Assembly (NCBI RefSeq): GCF_004795055.1
Contig: NZ_SSBJ01000007.1
Coordinates: 124,001 to 188,000 of the forward strand
DNA: 64,000 nt
Direction: 5' to 3'
From: Streptomyces sp. A1136
GTDB lineage: Bacteria > Actinomycetota > Actinomycetes > Streptomycetales > Streptomycetaceae
Position numbers and translations under genes: made by a program. A model generated the notes under the pieces. It had not been told where the DNA came from, did not search any database, and saw only the letters and a program-made list of their open reading frames with translations. Shown here in pieces: positions 17,529-27,620 of this stretch (position 1 is its first letter; the number at the start of each line of letters is the position of its first letter).

Positions 17529-18254
17529 ATGGCCGACCGGGCACCCGAGCCGACGCTCACCGTCGACGAACTGGCCGCCCGGGCGGGTGTCACCGTCCGC
17601 ACCGTACGGTTCTACAGCACGCGCGGGCTTTTGCCCCCTCCCGTGATCGGCCCGCGCCGGGTGGGCCGTTACGGGCCCGAGCACCTCTCCCGCCTCGCGC
17701 TGATCGAGGAGTTGCAGCACCACGGCATGACGCTGTCGGCCATCGAGCGCTACCTGGACGCGCTGCCCGACGACCTCAGCGCGCACGACCTGGCGATCCA
17801 CCGGGCCCTGGTGTCGTCCTGGGCCCCGGACTCGGCGCTGGAGTCCTCGCGGGAGGAGCTGGAGAAGCGGGCCGGGCGGGCGCTGAAGGAGGCCGACATC
17901 CGCCGGTTGACCGCGATGAACGTGGTCGCCGTCTCGGGGAACGGGTTCCGGGTGGACGTGGGCCTGCTGCGGCTGGGGGTGGCGCTGCTGGACGTGCCGA
18001 TCGCGCACGAGACGATCCTGGCGGCCCGGCGGGTGTTGATCGAGCACACCCGGTCGGCGGCGCACGAACTGACGGCCCTGTTCAGGGACGAGGTGTGGGG
18101 ACCGTTCACCGAGGGCGAGAGCGATCCGGAGCGGGTGGAGTCCATGAAGGCGCTGTCCGCACACATGCAACCCATGGTCGTACAGGCCTTGGTGACGGCC
18201 TTTCAGCGATCGCTGCGAGAGGAGCTGCGGGCGGCCTTCACCCCCGAGGAGTAG
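17529..18254 (+). CDS. MerR family transcriptional regulator
   Basis: 241 residues. The N-terminal winged HTH of MerR proteins is clear: LTVDELAARAGVTVRTVRFY with STRGLLPPP and the wing VGRYGPEHLSRLALIEELQ, followed by an alpha-helical dimerisation region. The C-terminal half (AIHRALVSSWAP onward) is larger than in metal-sensing MerR proteins and has no obvious metal-binding cysteines, so an organic effector such as an acyl-CoA is likely. It is divergent from the acyl-CoA ligase; the next gene on the same strand follows within 11 bases and may be co-transcribed. Confidence 0.92.
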   Translation: MADRAPEPTLTVDELAARAGVTVRTVRFYSTRGLLPPPVIGPRRVGRYGPEHLSRLALIEELQHHGMTLSAIERYLDALPDDLSAHDLAIHRALVSSWAPDSALESSREELEKRAGRALKEADIRRLTAMNVVAVSGNGFRVDVGLLRLGVALLDVPIAHETILAARRVLIEHTRSAAHELTALFRDEVWGPFTEGESDPERVESMKALSAHMQPMVVQALVTAFQRSLREELRAAFTPEE

Positions 18255-18264
18255 GTTCGTGGGC

Positions 18265-18924
18265 ATGGCGATCATTCACAAGACCTCGATGACCCCCGGC
18301 AAACTGGAGCTGCTCGCCTCCTGGCTTCCGACGCAACCGTGGTACGCGTCCGCGGGACGCGCCGCCGAGCCGGTCCGCGCGGGCGGCTTCCGGCTCGACG
18401 ACCCGGAGGGCGAGGTGGGCATGGAATTCATGGTGCTCACCGACGACTCTGGCGGGCGCCCGGTCGCGTACCACGTGCCGCTCACCTACCGCGGGTCGCC
18501 GCTGGAGGACGCCGAGGCGGCTCTCATCGGCACCTCGGAGCACGGCGTCCTAGGCCGGCGCTGGGTGTACGACGGCACCCGTGACCCGGTGCTCGTCGGG
18601 CAGTTGCTGTCGCTGCTCCAGGGGCGGACCGTCGCCCAGGCGCAGACCGAGTCGGACACACCGGACCCGTCGGTCACCACCGAGTTCGACGGCCGGTCCC
18701 TGTTGGTCCCGCTGCTCCCCCCGCTACGGCCGGAGGTCGCGCACACCGCGCGGGACTCGGAGATCGCCCTCGGCGACGGCTCGCGGCTCACCGTGGCGCG
18801 CGTGCTGCGCCCGCACGAGGCGACCGGTGTCCCGTCCGGCGCGATCGGCGGCGTCACGGCGGGCTGGACCGCCCCGGACGGCACCACTTCCCGGGCCCTG
18901 TTCGCCGCGCTCTACGCGGGCTGA
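18265..18924 (+). CDS. Maltokinase N-terminal cap-like domain protein
   Basis: 219 residues from the ATG at 18265. It begins IIHKTSMTPGKLELLASWLP and contains PEGEVGMEFMVLTDDSGG and VAYHVPLTYRGSPLEDAE, followed by HGVLGRRWVYDGTRDPVLV. These resemble the N-terminal cap domain that precedes maltokinases and trehalose synthases in actinobacteria, here as a stand-alone protein. No kinase active-site motif is present, so catalysis is not predicted. The gene follows the MerR regulator closely and ends at a terminator. Confidence 0.7.
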   Translation: MAIIHKTSMTPGKLELLASWLPTQPWYASAGRAAEPVRAGGFRLDDPEGEVGMEFMVLTDDSGGRPVAYHVPLTYRGSPLEDAEAALIGTSEHGVLGRRWVYDGTRDPVLVGQLLSLLQGRTVAQAQTESDTPDPSVTTEFDGRSLLVPLLPPLRPEVAHTARDSEIALGDGSRLTVARVLRPHEATGVPSGAIGGVTAGWTAPDGTTSRALFAALYAG

Positions 18925-18930
18925 GCGCAC

Positions 18931-18957
18931 GGCTCCGGGGGCGCGGCCCCCGGAGCC
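18931..18957. terminator. Strong bidirectional terminator
   Basis: A perfect 12-bp stem GGCTCCGGGGGC / GCCCCCGGAGCC closes on a GCG loop. It lies midway between the convergent cap-domain gene and the end of the beta-oxidation operon, so it can stop transcription from both sides. Confidence 0.85.
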
Positions 18958-18968
18958 GTACCCGGCGG

Positions 18969-21140
18969 TCAGTCCGCGTACGTCTCGCCGCGTTCCGCCT
19001 TGGCCACCAGGGAGGCGGGCGGGGTAAACCGCTCGCCGTACTGGGCGGCCAGCTCGCGGGCGCGGGCGACGAAGCCCGGCAGGCCGCCCCCGTAGCCGTT
19101 GATGTACTGGATCACGCCGCCCGTCCAGGCCGGGAAGCCGATTCCCATGATCGAGCCGATGTTGGCGTCGGCGATCGAGGTCAGCACGCCCTCGTCAAGG
19201 CAACGGACGGTGTCCAGCGCCTCGGAGAAGAGCATCCGCTCCTTCATGTCCTCGAAGGGGATCTCGGCGTCCGGCTTGGCGAAGTGCTCGCGCAGACCCG
19301 GCCAGATGCGGACGCGCTTGCCCGTCTCGTCGTACTCGTAGAACCCGGCGCCGCCGCTGCGGCCCGGGCGGTCGAAGTCGTCCACCATCCGGTCGATGAC
19401 CGCGTCGGCTGGGTGCTCGGTCCACGGGCGGCCCTCGGCCTCGAAGGCCTTGCGGGTCTCGTTGCGGATCTTGCGCGGCAGGGTGAGCGTCAGCTCGTCC
19501 ATCAAGGACAGCACCTTGGCCGGGTATCCGGCCTGCGCCGCGGCCTGTTCGATCGAGGCGGGCTCGATGCCCTCGCCGACCATGGCCACGCCCTCGTTGA
19601 TGAACTGGCCGATGACCCGCGAGGTGAAGAAGCCGCGCGAGTCGTTGACCACGATCGGGGTCTTGTTGATCTGGCGGACCAGGTCGAAGGCGCGGGCGAT
19701 GGCCTCGTCCCCGGTGCGCTCGCCCTTGATGATCTCCACCAGCGGCATCTTGTCGACGGGCGAGAAGAAGTGCAGACCGATGAAGTCGACCGGACGTGAG
19801 ACGCCCTCCGCCAGCCCCGTGATGGGGAGCGTGGAGGTGTTGGAGCAGAGCAGGGCGTCGGGGGCGACGACGTCCTGGATCTCCTGGAACACCCTGTGCT
19901 TGAGGGCGGTGTCCTCGAACACGGCCTCGATGACGGCGTCACAGCCCGCCAGGTCGGCGGCGTCGGCGGTGGGCGTGATCCGGGCGAGCAGTTCGGCGCG
20001 CTTGGCCTCGGTGGTGCGGCCGCGCGAGAGGGCCTTGTCGAGCAGCTTCTCGGAGTACGCCTTGCCCTTCGCCGCCGCTTCGGGCGTGACGTCCTTGAGC
20101 ACCACCTCGATGCCCGCGCGGGCGCAGGAGTAGGCGATGCCCGCGCCCATCATCCCGGCGCCGAGCACCGCGACCTTGCGCACCCGGCGGGGCTCGATCC
20201 CCTTGGGGCGGCTACGGCCGGCGTTGACGGCCTGGAGGTCGAAGAAGAACGCCTGGATCATGTTCTTGGCGGTCTGGCCCGTGACCAGCTCGGTGAAGTA
20301 CCGGGCCTCGATGGTCAGCGCGGTCTCGAAGTCCACCTGGGAGCCCTCGACCGCGCAGGCCAGGATGTTGCGCGGCGCCGGGTAGGGGGCCCCGTTCAGC
20401 TGCTTCTTGAGGTTGGCGGGGAAGGCCGGCAGGTTCGCGGCGAAGCGCGGGGTGGACGGCGTGCCGCCCGGGATCTTGTAGCCGGGGACGTCCCACGGCT
20501 GCTTCGACTCGGGGTTGGCGTCGATGAAGGCGCGGGCCTTGGCCAGCATCTCCTCGGGCGTCGCCGCCAGTTCGTGGACCAGGCCGTTGTCCAGGGCGCG
20601 CCGCGGGTCGTACTGGGTGCCCTGGAGCAGGACCTTCAGCAGCGCGTCGGCGATGCCCATCAGGCGCACGGTACGGGTCACGCCGCCGCCGGCCGGGAGC
20701 AGGCCCAGCGTGACCTCCGGCAGGCCGATCTTGGAGCCGGGCACGTCGAGGGCGATCCGGTGGTGGGAGGCGAGGCAGATCTCGTAGCCGCCGCCGAGGG
20801 CCGCGCCGTTGATGGCGGCGACGACGGGCTTGCCCAGGGTCTCGATGCGGCGCAGCGAGCGCTTGATCGCGGTCCCGGTCTCGAAGGCGAGCGAGGCGTC
20901 CTCGGGACGCAGGCGGATCATGTCCTTGAGGTCGCCGCCGGCGAAGAAGGTCTTCTTGGCGGAGGTGTAGATGATGCCCCGGATCGAGTCCCGCTCCGCC
21001 TCCGCGCGGTCGGCGATCGCCGCGATGGAGTCCTTGAAGGCCTGGTTCATCGTGTTGGCGGACTGGTCGGGGTCGTCGAGGACGAGGGTGACGACGCCGG
21101 TCTCGTCCTGTTCCCAGCGGATCGTGGTGGACTCGCTCAT
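18969..21140 (-). CDS. 3-hydroxyacyl-CoA dehydrogenase / enoyl-CoA hydratase multifunctional enzyme (FadB/FadJ type)
   Basis: 723 residues, last gene of the beta-oxidation operon. Residues 1 to about 190 are a crotonase domain (FAGGDLKDMI, GAALGGGYEICLASHHRIA, LPEVTLGLLPAGGG, with both catalytic-type Glu). From about residue 335 the NAD-binding dehydrogenase domain follows (VAVLGAGMMGAGIAYSCARA, CSNTSTLPITGLA, GLHFFSPVDKMPLVEI), then the C-terminal dehydrogenase domain (DSRGFFTSRVIGQFINEGVA). Together they hydrate enoyl-CoA and oxidise 3-hydroxyacyl-CoA with NAD. The ATG at 21140 is chosen over a start 12 codons upstream. It is 44 bases from the thiolase, the usual FadA partner. Confidence 0.95.
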   Translation of the reverse strand: MSESTTIRWEQDETGVVTLVLDDPDQSANTMNQAFKDSIAAIADRAEAERDSIRGIIYTSAKKTFFAGGDLKDMIRLRPEDASLAFETGTAIKRSLRRIETLGKPVVAAINGAALGGGYEICLASHHRIALDVPGSKIGLPEVTLGLLPAGGGVTRTVRLMGIADALLKVLLQGTQYDPRRALDNGLVHELAATPEEMLAKARAFIDANPESKQPWDVPGYKIPGGTPSTPRFAANLPAFPANLKKQLNGAPYPAPRNILACAVEGSQVDFETALTIEARYFTELVTGQTAKNMIQAFFFDLQAVNAGRSRPKGIEPRRVRKVAVLGAGMMGAGIAYSCARAGIEVVLKDVTPEAAAKGKAYSEKLLDKALSRGRTTEAKRAELLARITPTADAADLAGCDAVIEAVFEDTALKHRVFQEIQDVVAPDALLCSNTSTLPITGLAEGVSRPVDFIGLHFFSPVDKMPLVEIIKGERTGDEAIARAFDLVRQINKTPIVVNDSRGFFTSRVIGQFINEGVAMVGEGIEPASIEQAAAQAGYPAKVLSLMDELTLTLPRKIRNETRKAFEAEGRPWTEHPADAVIDRMVDDFDRPGRSGGAGFYEYDETGKRVRIWPGLREHFAKPDAEIPFEDMKERMLFSEALDTVRCLDEGVLTSIADANIGSIMGIGFPAWTGGVIQYINGYGGGLPGFVARARELAAQYGERFTPPASLVAKAERGETYAD

Positions 21141-21184
21141 GTTCGCTACTTCCGTGTCGGAGGGTTCGGTGGTCACAGGACGAT

Positions 21185-22399
<1,215 letters not shown>

Positions 22400-22422
22400 T
22401 GGTCAAGCCTTTCGAGGGGAGG

Positions 22423-23565
22423 TTAGCCGAGCAGGGAACGACCGATGATCTCTTTCATGATCTCGGTCGTGCCGCCGTAGATGGTCTGGATGCGTCCGTC
22501 GGTGAAGGCCCGCGCGACCCGGTACTCGCTCATGTACCCGTAGCCGCCGTGCAGTTGCAGGCAGCGGTCCGCGACCCGCTTCTGGAGCTCGGTGGCCCAC
22601 CACTTGGCCATCGAGGCGTGGACGTGGTCCAGTTCGCCGTTGGAGTGGTCCACGATGCAGCGGTCCAGGAACGCCCGGGTGACGGCGCACTCGGTGGCCA
22701 TCTCCGCTATCTCGAACCGGATGTGCTGGAGCTTGGAGAGCGGGCGGCCGAAGGCCTCGCGCTCCTTGACGTACGCGGTCGTGATCTCCAGCAGGTGCTC
22801 GGCGGCGGCGATGCCGGCCATCGCGATGCCCATGCGCTCCTGGGCCAGGTTCGTCATGAGGTGGAGGAAGGCACCGTTGCGCTCGCCGAGCAGGTTCTCC
22901 TTGGGGACCCGTACGTCGTGAAAGAACAACTCGGCGGTGTCCTGGGCCTTCTGGCCGATCTTGTCCAGGTTGCGGCCGCGCTCGAAGCCCTCCGCGCCGC
23001 GCTCGACGACCAGCAGGGACAGGCCGTGCGCGCCACCCTCGGGGGTCGTCTTCGCCACCACGACGACCAGGTCGGCCAGGATGCCGTTGGAGATGAAGGT
23101 CTTGGAGCCGTTGAGCAGCCAGTGGTCGCCCCGGTCCTCGGCGCTCGTGCGGATGCCCTGGAGGTCCGAGCCGGCGCCGGGTTCGGTCATCGCGATCGCG
23201 GTGATGGTCTCACCGGAGCAGAACCCGGGCAGCCAGCGGCGCTTTTGCTCCTCGGTGGCCAGCGAGGTCAGGTAGGGCCCGATGATGTCGTTGTGCAGGC
23301 CGATCGCGAGGCCCGGCGCGCCCGCGCGGGTGAACTCCTCGGCGATCACGGCGGCGTAGCGGAAGTCTGTGTTCCCGCCGCCTCCGTACTCCTCGGGCAC
23401 CGCGAGCCCCAGCAGGCCCTGCCGTCCGGCGGCCCGCCAGGCGTCGCGGCTGACGATGCCGTCCTTCTCCCACTGCTCGTAGTGCGGCAGCACCTCCTTG
23501 GCGAGGAAGGTGCGTACGGTCTCGCGGAACGCCTCGTGGTCGGCGTCGAAGATGCGGCGTTGCAT
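22423..23565 (-). CDS. Acyl-CoA dehydrogenase
   Basis: 380 residues with the standard three-domain layout. FAD/substrate motifs include AIAMTEPGAGSDLQGIRTS, WLLNGSKTFISNG and the C-terminal LQLHGGYGYMSEYRVARAFT with DGRIQTIYGGTTEIMKEII. The glutamate in this terminal segment (GGTTEIMKE) is in the catalytic position of medium/short-chain enzymes. It introduces the 2,3-double bond in acyl-CoA, passing electrons to ETF. It is ten bases downstream of the F420-dependent oxidoreductase and 23 bases upstream of the thiolase. Confidence 0.95.
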   Translation of the reverse strand: MQRRIFDADHEAFRETVRTFLAKEVLPHYEQWEKDGIVSRDAWRAAGRQGLLGLAVPEEYGGGGNTDFRYAAVIAEEFTRAGAPGLAIGLHNDIIGPYLTSLATEEQKRRWLPGFCSGETITAIAMTEPGAGSDLQGIRTSAEDRGDHWLLNGSKTFISNGILADLVVVVAKTTPEGGAHGLSLLVVERGAEGFERGRNLDKIGQKAQDTAELFFHDVRVPKENLLGERNGAFLHLMTNLAQERMGIAMAGIAAAEHLLEITTAYVKEREAFGRPLSKLQHIRFEIAEMATECAVTRAFLDRCIVDHSNGELDHVHASMAKWWATELQKRVADRCLQLHGGYGYMSEYRVARAFTDGRIQTIYGGTTEIMKEIIGRSLLG

Positions 23566-23574
23566 CGGGGCTCC

Positions 23575-24600
23575 CTAAAGCCAGCTCTTGACGGTTTCGA
23601 TCAGCCGGGCCGGCTGGGGTCCGACGGGCGTGACGTTGAGCATGGTGACGCCCGCCGCCCGGAACGCCTCGACGCGCTCGCGTACGTAGCCGGCGGGCCC
23701 GCACAGCGTCATCAGCTCGCAGAACTCGTCCGGTACCGCCGCCGCGGCGTCGCGCTTGCGGCCGGAGAGGTAGAGCTCCTGGATCTTCCGGGCCTCTTCC
23801 TCGTAGCCGTAGGCGACGGCGAGGTCGTTGTAGAAGTTCTTGCCGACCGCGCCCATGCCGCCGACGTACAAGGCGATCTGCGGGCGCGCGAGGTCCCGTA
23901 CGGCCGCCGCGTCCTCGCCGATCGCGAGCAGGCCGCCCGCGACGACCTGGAGCGGGCCGAGTTCGGGGGCCCGGCGGTCGCCGCCCTCCGCGAGGGCGCG
24001 GCCCCACACGGCGTCCGCCTTCTCCGGGAGGAACAGGGTGGGCAGCCAACCGTCGGCGATCTCGGCGGTCATCGCCACGTTCGCCGGACCCAGGGAGGCC
24101 ACGTAGACCGGGACGGCCGGACGCACCGGTCGGGTCAGCATCTTCAGCGGTTTGCCGTGCCGGCCGCCCTTGGCGGGCGGCAACGGCATGTCGGTGATGC
24201 CGTGGTGGTCGATGGTCTCGCGGCGCCAGATCCGGCGGCACAGCTCCACCGTCTCGCGGGTGCGGCCGACGGGCTTGTCGTACGGCCTGCCGTGCCAGCC
24301 CTCGACCACCTGCGGGCCGGACGCCCCGAGGCCGAGCATGGCCCGGCCGCCGGACACCGCGTCGAGGCCGGCGGCGGTCTGGGCGATCAGGGCGGGGGTG
24401 CGGGAGTACACGTTCAAGATGGCGGAGCCGATCCGCATGCGCTCGGTCCGGGCCGCCAGGTACCCCATGATCGTCGGGGAGTCGAAGCCCCAGGCCTCGG
24501 CGACCCACACCGCGTCGAGCCCGGCCGTCTCCAGCGCGGCCGCCTCGTCCGCGGCCCGGCGCGGATCGCCCGCGTAGTCGAGCATCATGGAGAGTTCCAT
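23575..24600 (-). CDS. LLM-class F420-dependent oxidoreductase
   Basis: 341 residues of the luciferase-like (TIM-barrel) family. Indicators are MLDYAGDPRRAADEAAALE, DAVWVAEAWGFDSPTIMGYL, RMRIGSAILNVYSRTPALIA and GRAMLGLGASGPQVVEGWHG, which are typical of F420-binding members in actinobacteria. It is probably involved in redox chemistry on an acyl-CoA or xenobiotic; the substrate is not assignable. The start overlaps the upstream CoA-transferase stop by one base (TGATG), a sign of coupling. A luciferase-like gene inside a fatty-acid operon suggests an unusual branched or cyclic substrate, which is inference. Confidence 0.9.
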   Translation of the reverse strand: MELSMMLDYAGDPRRAADEAAALETAGLDAVWVAEAWGFDSPTIMGYLAARTERMRIGSAILNVYSRTPALIAQTAAGLDAVSGGRAMLGLGASGPQVVEGWHGRPYDKPVGRTRETVELCRRIWRRETIDHHGITDMPLPPAKGGRHGKPLKMLTRPVRPAVPVYVASLGPANVAMTAEIADGWLPTLFLPEKADAVWGRALAEGGDRRAPELGPLQVVAGGLLAIGEDAAAVRDLARPQIALYVGGMGAVGKNFYNDLAVAYGYEEEARKIQELYLSGRKRDAAAAVPDEFCELMTLCGPAGYVRERVEAFRAAGVTMLNVTPVGPQPARLIETVKSWL

Positions 24601-25730
24601 CAGGCGTCCTTTCGGAGCAGGCCCGGTACGCCCCAGTCCCGCGCCACGGATTCCGTGTGCGCGCCCGGTCGCGCGGGGCCGCCGGTGATGACGGTCGGGG
24701 TGGCCGAGAAGCGGGGCGCGGGGGCCGGCTGGGTGATCCCGGCGAAGTCGGTGAAGGTGCCCCGGGCCGCGAGGTGGGGGTGGTGCGGCGCCTCGCCCAG
24801 GGAGAGCACGGGCGCCACGCAGGCATCGGAGCCCTCGAACACGGCCGTCCACTCGTCCCGGGTCCGGGACGCGAAGCGTGCGGCCACGGCCTCGCGCAGC
24901 TCGCCCCACCGGGCGAGGTCCTTGCGGGCCGGCGCCTGCTCCTCGATGCCGAGCAGTTCCACGAAGGTGTCGTAGAACTGCTGCTCCAGCGCTCCGACCG
25001 CCATGTAACCGCCGTCGGAGGTCTCGTAGGTGCCGTAGAAGGGGCAGCCGCCGTCGAGCAGATTGGCGCCGCGCCGGTCCTGCCAACCGCCGGCCGCCAT
25101 CATGCCGTGGATCATGGCCGTGAGGTGGGCCGTCCCGTCGACGATCGCGGCGTCCACGACCTGTCCGCTGCCGCCGGGGGCGCCGGCGTGTCGCAGGGCC
25201 GCGAGGACGCCGATGACGAGGTAGAGCGATCCGCCCGCGTAGTCGCCGACCAGGTTGGCGGGAACGGCGGGCGGCTCGCCCGGGTTGCCGATCATGCCGA
25301 GGGCGCCGGTGACGGCGATGTACGCGATGTCGTGCCCGGCGGTGTGGGCGAGCGGGCCGTCCTGGCCCCAGCCGGTCATGCGGCCGTAGACGAGCTTCGG
25401 GTTGCGGGCGTGACAGTCGGCCGGACCGACGCCGAGCCGCTCGGCCACCCCCGGACGGAACCCCTCGATCAGCACGTCGGCCCGCCCGACGAGGTCCAGT
25501 ACCCGGTCGGGACCATCGGGGGCCTTGAGGTCGATCAGCACCGAGCGCTTGTTGCGGTTGGTGAGGTCGTACGCCGGATCGACGGCGAGGCCGCCACCGC
25601 CGGGACGGTCCACGCGCACCACGTCCGCGCCGAGGTCGGCGAGGAGCATCGCCGCGAACGGGCCCGGGCCGATGCCGGCCAGTTCGACGACGCGTACCCC
25701 GGCGAGCGGGCCGGTACCGGACACTGCCAT
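24600..25730 (-). CDS. CaiB/BaiF (type III) CoA-transferase family protein
   Basis: 376 residues, first gene of the operon. Type III CoA-transferase features are GVRVVELAGIGPGPFAAMLL, GADVVRVDRPGGG, the NRNKRSVLIDLKAPDG segment, and ADVLIEGFRPGVAERLGVG, with HLTAMIHGMMAAGGW and GGCPFYGTYETSDGGYMAVG further on. The family includes alpha-methylacyl-CoA racemases as well as formyl-CoA and carnitine CoA-transferases; this protein's length suits a racemase-like enzyme. Together with the operon it could epimerise methyl-branched acyl-CoA before oxidation. A palindromic operator candidate lies upstream. Confidence 0.92.
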   Translation of the reverse strand: MAVSGTGPLAGVRVVELAGIGPGPFAAMLLADLGADVVRVDRPGGGGLAVDPAYDLTNRNKRSVLIDLKAPDGPDRVLDLVGRADVLIEGFRPGVAERLGVGPADCHARNPKLVYGRMTGWGQDGPLAHTAGHDIAYIAVTGALGMIGNPGEPPAVPANLVGDYAGGSLYLVIGVLAALRHAGAPGGSGQVVDAAIVDGTAHLTAMIHGMMAAGGWQDRRGANLLDGGCPFYGTYETSDGGYMAVGALEQQFYDTFVELLGIEEQAPARKDLARWGELREAVAARFASRTRDEWTAVFEGSDACVAPVLSLGEAPHHPHLAARGTFTDFAGITQPAPAPRFSATPTVITGGPARPGAHTESVARDWGVPGLLRKDA

Positions 25731-25802
25731 CGAGCCCCCAGCGTTTCCCCGTGTGAGGTGGGTGAAGTGTGTGACACAACTGATGTAACACCAGTGATGC
25801 TA

Positions 25803-25814
25803 GGAACGTGTTCC
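25803..25814. promoter_or_regulatory. Candidate TetR-type operator (GGAAC-GT-GTTCC)
   Basis: Perfect GGAAC/GTTCC arms around GT lie about 75 bases upstream of the CoA-transferase start and near the stop of the MmcQ-like gene. The core AACGTGTT with flanking purine/pyrimidine symmetry resembles the core of KstR-type TetR operators that control lipid catabolism in actinobacteria. No TetR gene lies in the immediate vicinity, so the regulator is unknown. Confidence 0.45.
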
Positions 25815-25835
25815 ACTCAGCACAAGAGCGGGCGC

Positions 25836-26228
25836 TTAGCCATCTGACCCGGTCCGCGCGTCGAGTTCCCTGATGTGGCGTTTGAGCGCGACGGTGCGGT
25901 AACTCTCCTCCACCCACTCGCACAGCACGTCCGCGGCCGGAGCGTCCTTCCCGTCCAGCGGCAGGGAGACCCACCCGGCCCGACCGAGGCCGTACCCCGT
26001 GGGCTCGGCGCCGGGGTAGGTCATCGCGTGGCCGTGCAGCGCCTCGTCCTTGAGCTTCACCGAGAGGCCGGGCGACTGCGGGCCGTCGGCATTGCCCAGG
26101 AAGACGAAGATCTTCTTGTTGACCTTGACGACGCGGTCCTCGGGTCCCCACGGGAACTCCTCGATCGCCTCGGGCAGCCCCAGAGCGAACTCCCGCACCT
26201 TCTGCCACTTGCGCACCGCGGCCTTCAT
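25836..26228 (-). CDS. MmcQ/YjbR family protein
   Basis: 130 residues from ATG 26228 (an in-frame ATG lies four codons upstream). The short family with a double-wing fold is recognised by REFALGLPEAIEEFPWGPED, VVKVNKKIFVFLG, LSVKLKDEALHGHA, GWVSLPLDGKDAP and the end EWVEESYRTVALKRHIREL. Members are YjbR/CyaY-like proteins; DNA binding is suggested for some relatives but not established. It lies upstream of the beta-oxidation operon on the same strand and may be read through into it, since the gap contains the operon promoter. It is divergent from the enoyl-reductase-like gene. Confidence 0.85.
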   Translation of the reverse strand: MKAAVRKWQKVREFALGLPEAIEEFPWGPEDRVVKVNKKIFVFLGNADGPQSPGLSVKLKDEALHGHAMTYPGAEPTGYGLGRAGWVSLPLDGKDAPAADVLCEWVEESYRTVALKRHIRELDARTGSDG

Positions 26229-26321
26229 CGACGCCTCCACTTACCGCAGGTCACACCTGCTCGCACGGACAGTCGGAACTCACGCTAGCCTCAGCGACCG
26301 ACACCAGCCGGGAGGAGCGTC

Positions 26322-27527
26322 ATGAACGAGCGGGTACGCCGCACAGAACGGCAACGCGCCTACGACCTCGTGCTTTTCGGCGCGACGGGATTCGTGGGGA
26401 CCCTGACCGCCGAGTACCTCGCCGCTCACGCCCCGGCCGCTTGCCGGTGGGCCCTGGCGGGCCGGGACCGGGCCAAGTTGGAACGGCTGCGCGAGCGGCT
26501 GGCCGCACTGGACCCGGCCTGCGCGACCCTGCCCCTGATCCGCGCGGACGCCTCCGACGCGCGGGCCGTACGGGAACTCGCCGCCTCCACCCGGGTGCTG
26601 GCCACCACCGTCGGACCCTACGTCTGGTACGGCGCGGAACTGGTCGCGGCCTGCGCCGGGGCGGGCACCGACTACGTGGACCTCACGGGCGAGCCGGAGT
26701 TCGTGGACCGGATGTACATCGCCCATGACGCCCGGGCCCGGGAAACCGGCGCGCGGCTGGTGCACGCGTGCGGCTTCGACTCGATCCCGGCCGACCTCGG
26801 GGCGTACTTCACGGTGAGCCGGCTGCCCGAGGGGGTGCCCCTGCGGGTCGACGGCTTCATGCGCTCCGACGCCCTGCTCTCCGGCGGGACCCTGGCGTCT
26901 GGCCTCACCGCACTGGGCCGGGGCCCGCAGACCCTGGCCGCCGCCCGGGAGCGCCGACTATACGAGCCGCGGCTGCCGGGGCGGCGGGTGCGGGGCTCCG
27001 GGGGCCTGCCCCGGTTCAGCCGGGAGACCGGCGACTGGGCCCTGCCGCTGCCGACGCTGGACCCGCGTGTCGTGGCCCGCTCGGCTGCCGCCCTGGAGCG
27101 CTACGGCCCGGACTTCCGCTACCGGCACTACGCGGGCGTGCGCCACCTGCCGTTCGCGGTGGGGGCCACGGCCGCCGTCGGGGCGACGGTGGCGCTGGCC
27201 CAGGTGCCGGCCGCCCGACGGTGGTTGATGAGCCGCTGGGAGCCGGGGCGGGGACCGGACGCGGAGCGGCGGGCGCGCAGCTGGTTCACCGTCCGCTTCG
27301 TGGGGACGGGGGGCGGCCGACGGATCTTCACGGAGGTCTCGGGCGGCGACCCCGGCTACGGCGAGACGGCGAAGATGCTGGCGGAGTCGGCCCTGTGCCT
27401 GGCCTACGACGCCCTCCCGGAGACCTCCGGGCAGCTCACCACGGCGGTGGCGATGGGCGACGCCCTGCTCGACCGGCTCCAGAAGGCCGGCATCCGCTTC
27501 CGCGTGGCGGCCGACCGGGCGGTGTAG
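26322..27527 (+). CDS. Saccharopine dehydrogenase family protein (trans-acting enoyl-reductase-like)
   Basis: 401 residues. The N-terminal Rossmann fold is YDLVLFGATGFVGTLTAEYL, with AGRDRAKLERL; later parts are TTVGPYVWYGAELVAACAGA, DYVDLTGEPEFVDRM and HACGFDSIPADLGAYF. The C-terminal membrane-proximal stretch LPFAVGATAAVGATVALAQV is hydrophobic. This matches the Rv2449c/trans-acting enoyl reductase branch of the family, proteins linked to lipid or polyketide reduction in mycobacteria; a true saccharopine activity is unlikely. It is monocistronic, convergent with endonuclease V. Confidence 0.85.
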   Translation: MNERVRRTERQRAYDLVLFGATGFVGTLTAEYLAAHAPAACRWALAGRDRAKLERLRERLAALDPACATLPLIRADASDARAVRELAASTRVLATTVGPYVWYGAELVAACAGAGTDYVDLTGEPEFVDRMYIAHDARARETGARLVHACGFDSIPADLGAYFTVSRLPEGVPLRVDGFMRSDALLSGGTLASGLTALGRGPQTLAAARERRLYEPRLPGRRVRGSGGLPRFSRETGDWALPLPTLDPRVVARSAAALERYGPDFRYRHYAGVRHLPFAVGATAAVGATVALAQVPAARRWLMSRWEPGRGPDAERRARSWFTVRFVGTGGGRRIFTEVSGGDPGYGETAKMLAESALCLAYDALPETSGQLTTAVAMGDALLDRLQKAGIRFRVAADRAV

Positions 27528-27620
27528 CGCGTCCGGCCGCCCACGGTTGTCGGCCGTCCATCGTCCAGAGGCCGGCTGGTCCGGGGGTCCGTCGGTCCGG
27601 GGCGGTCAGGGGGCTGCCGG

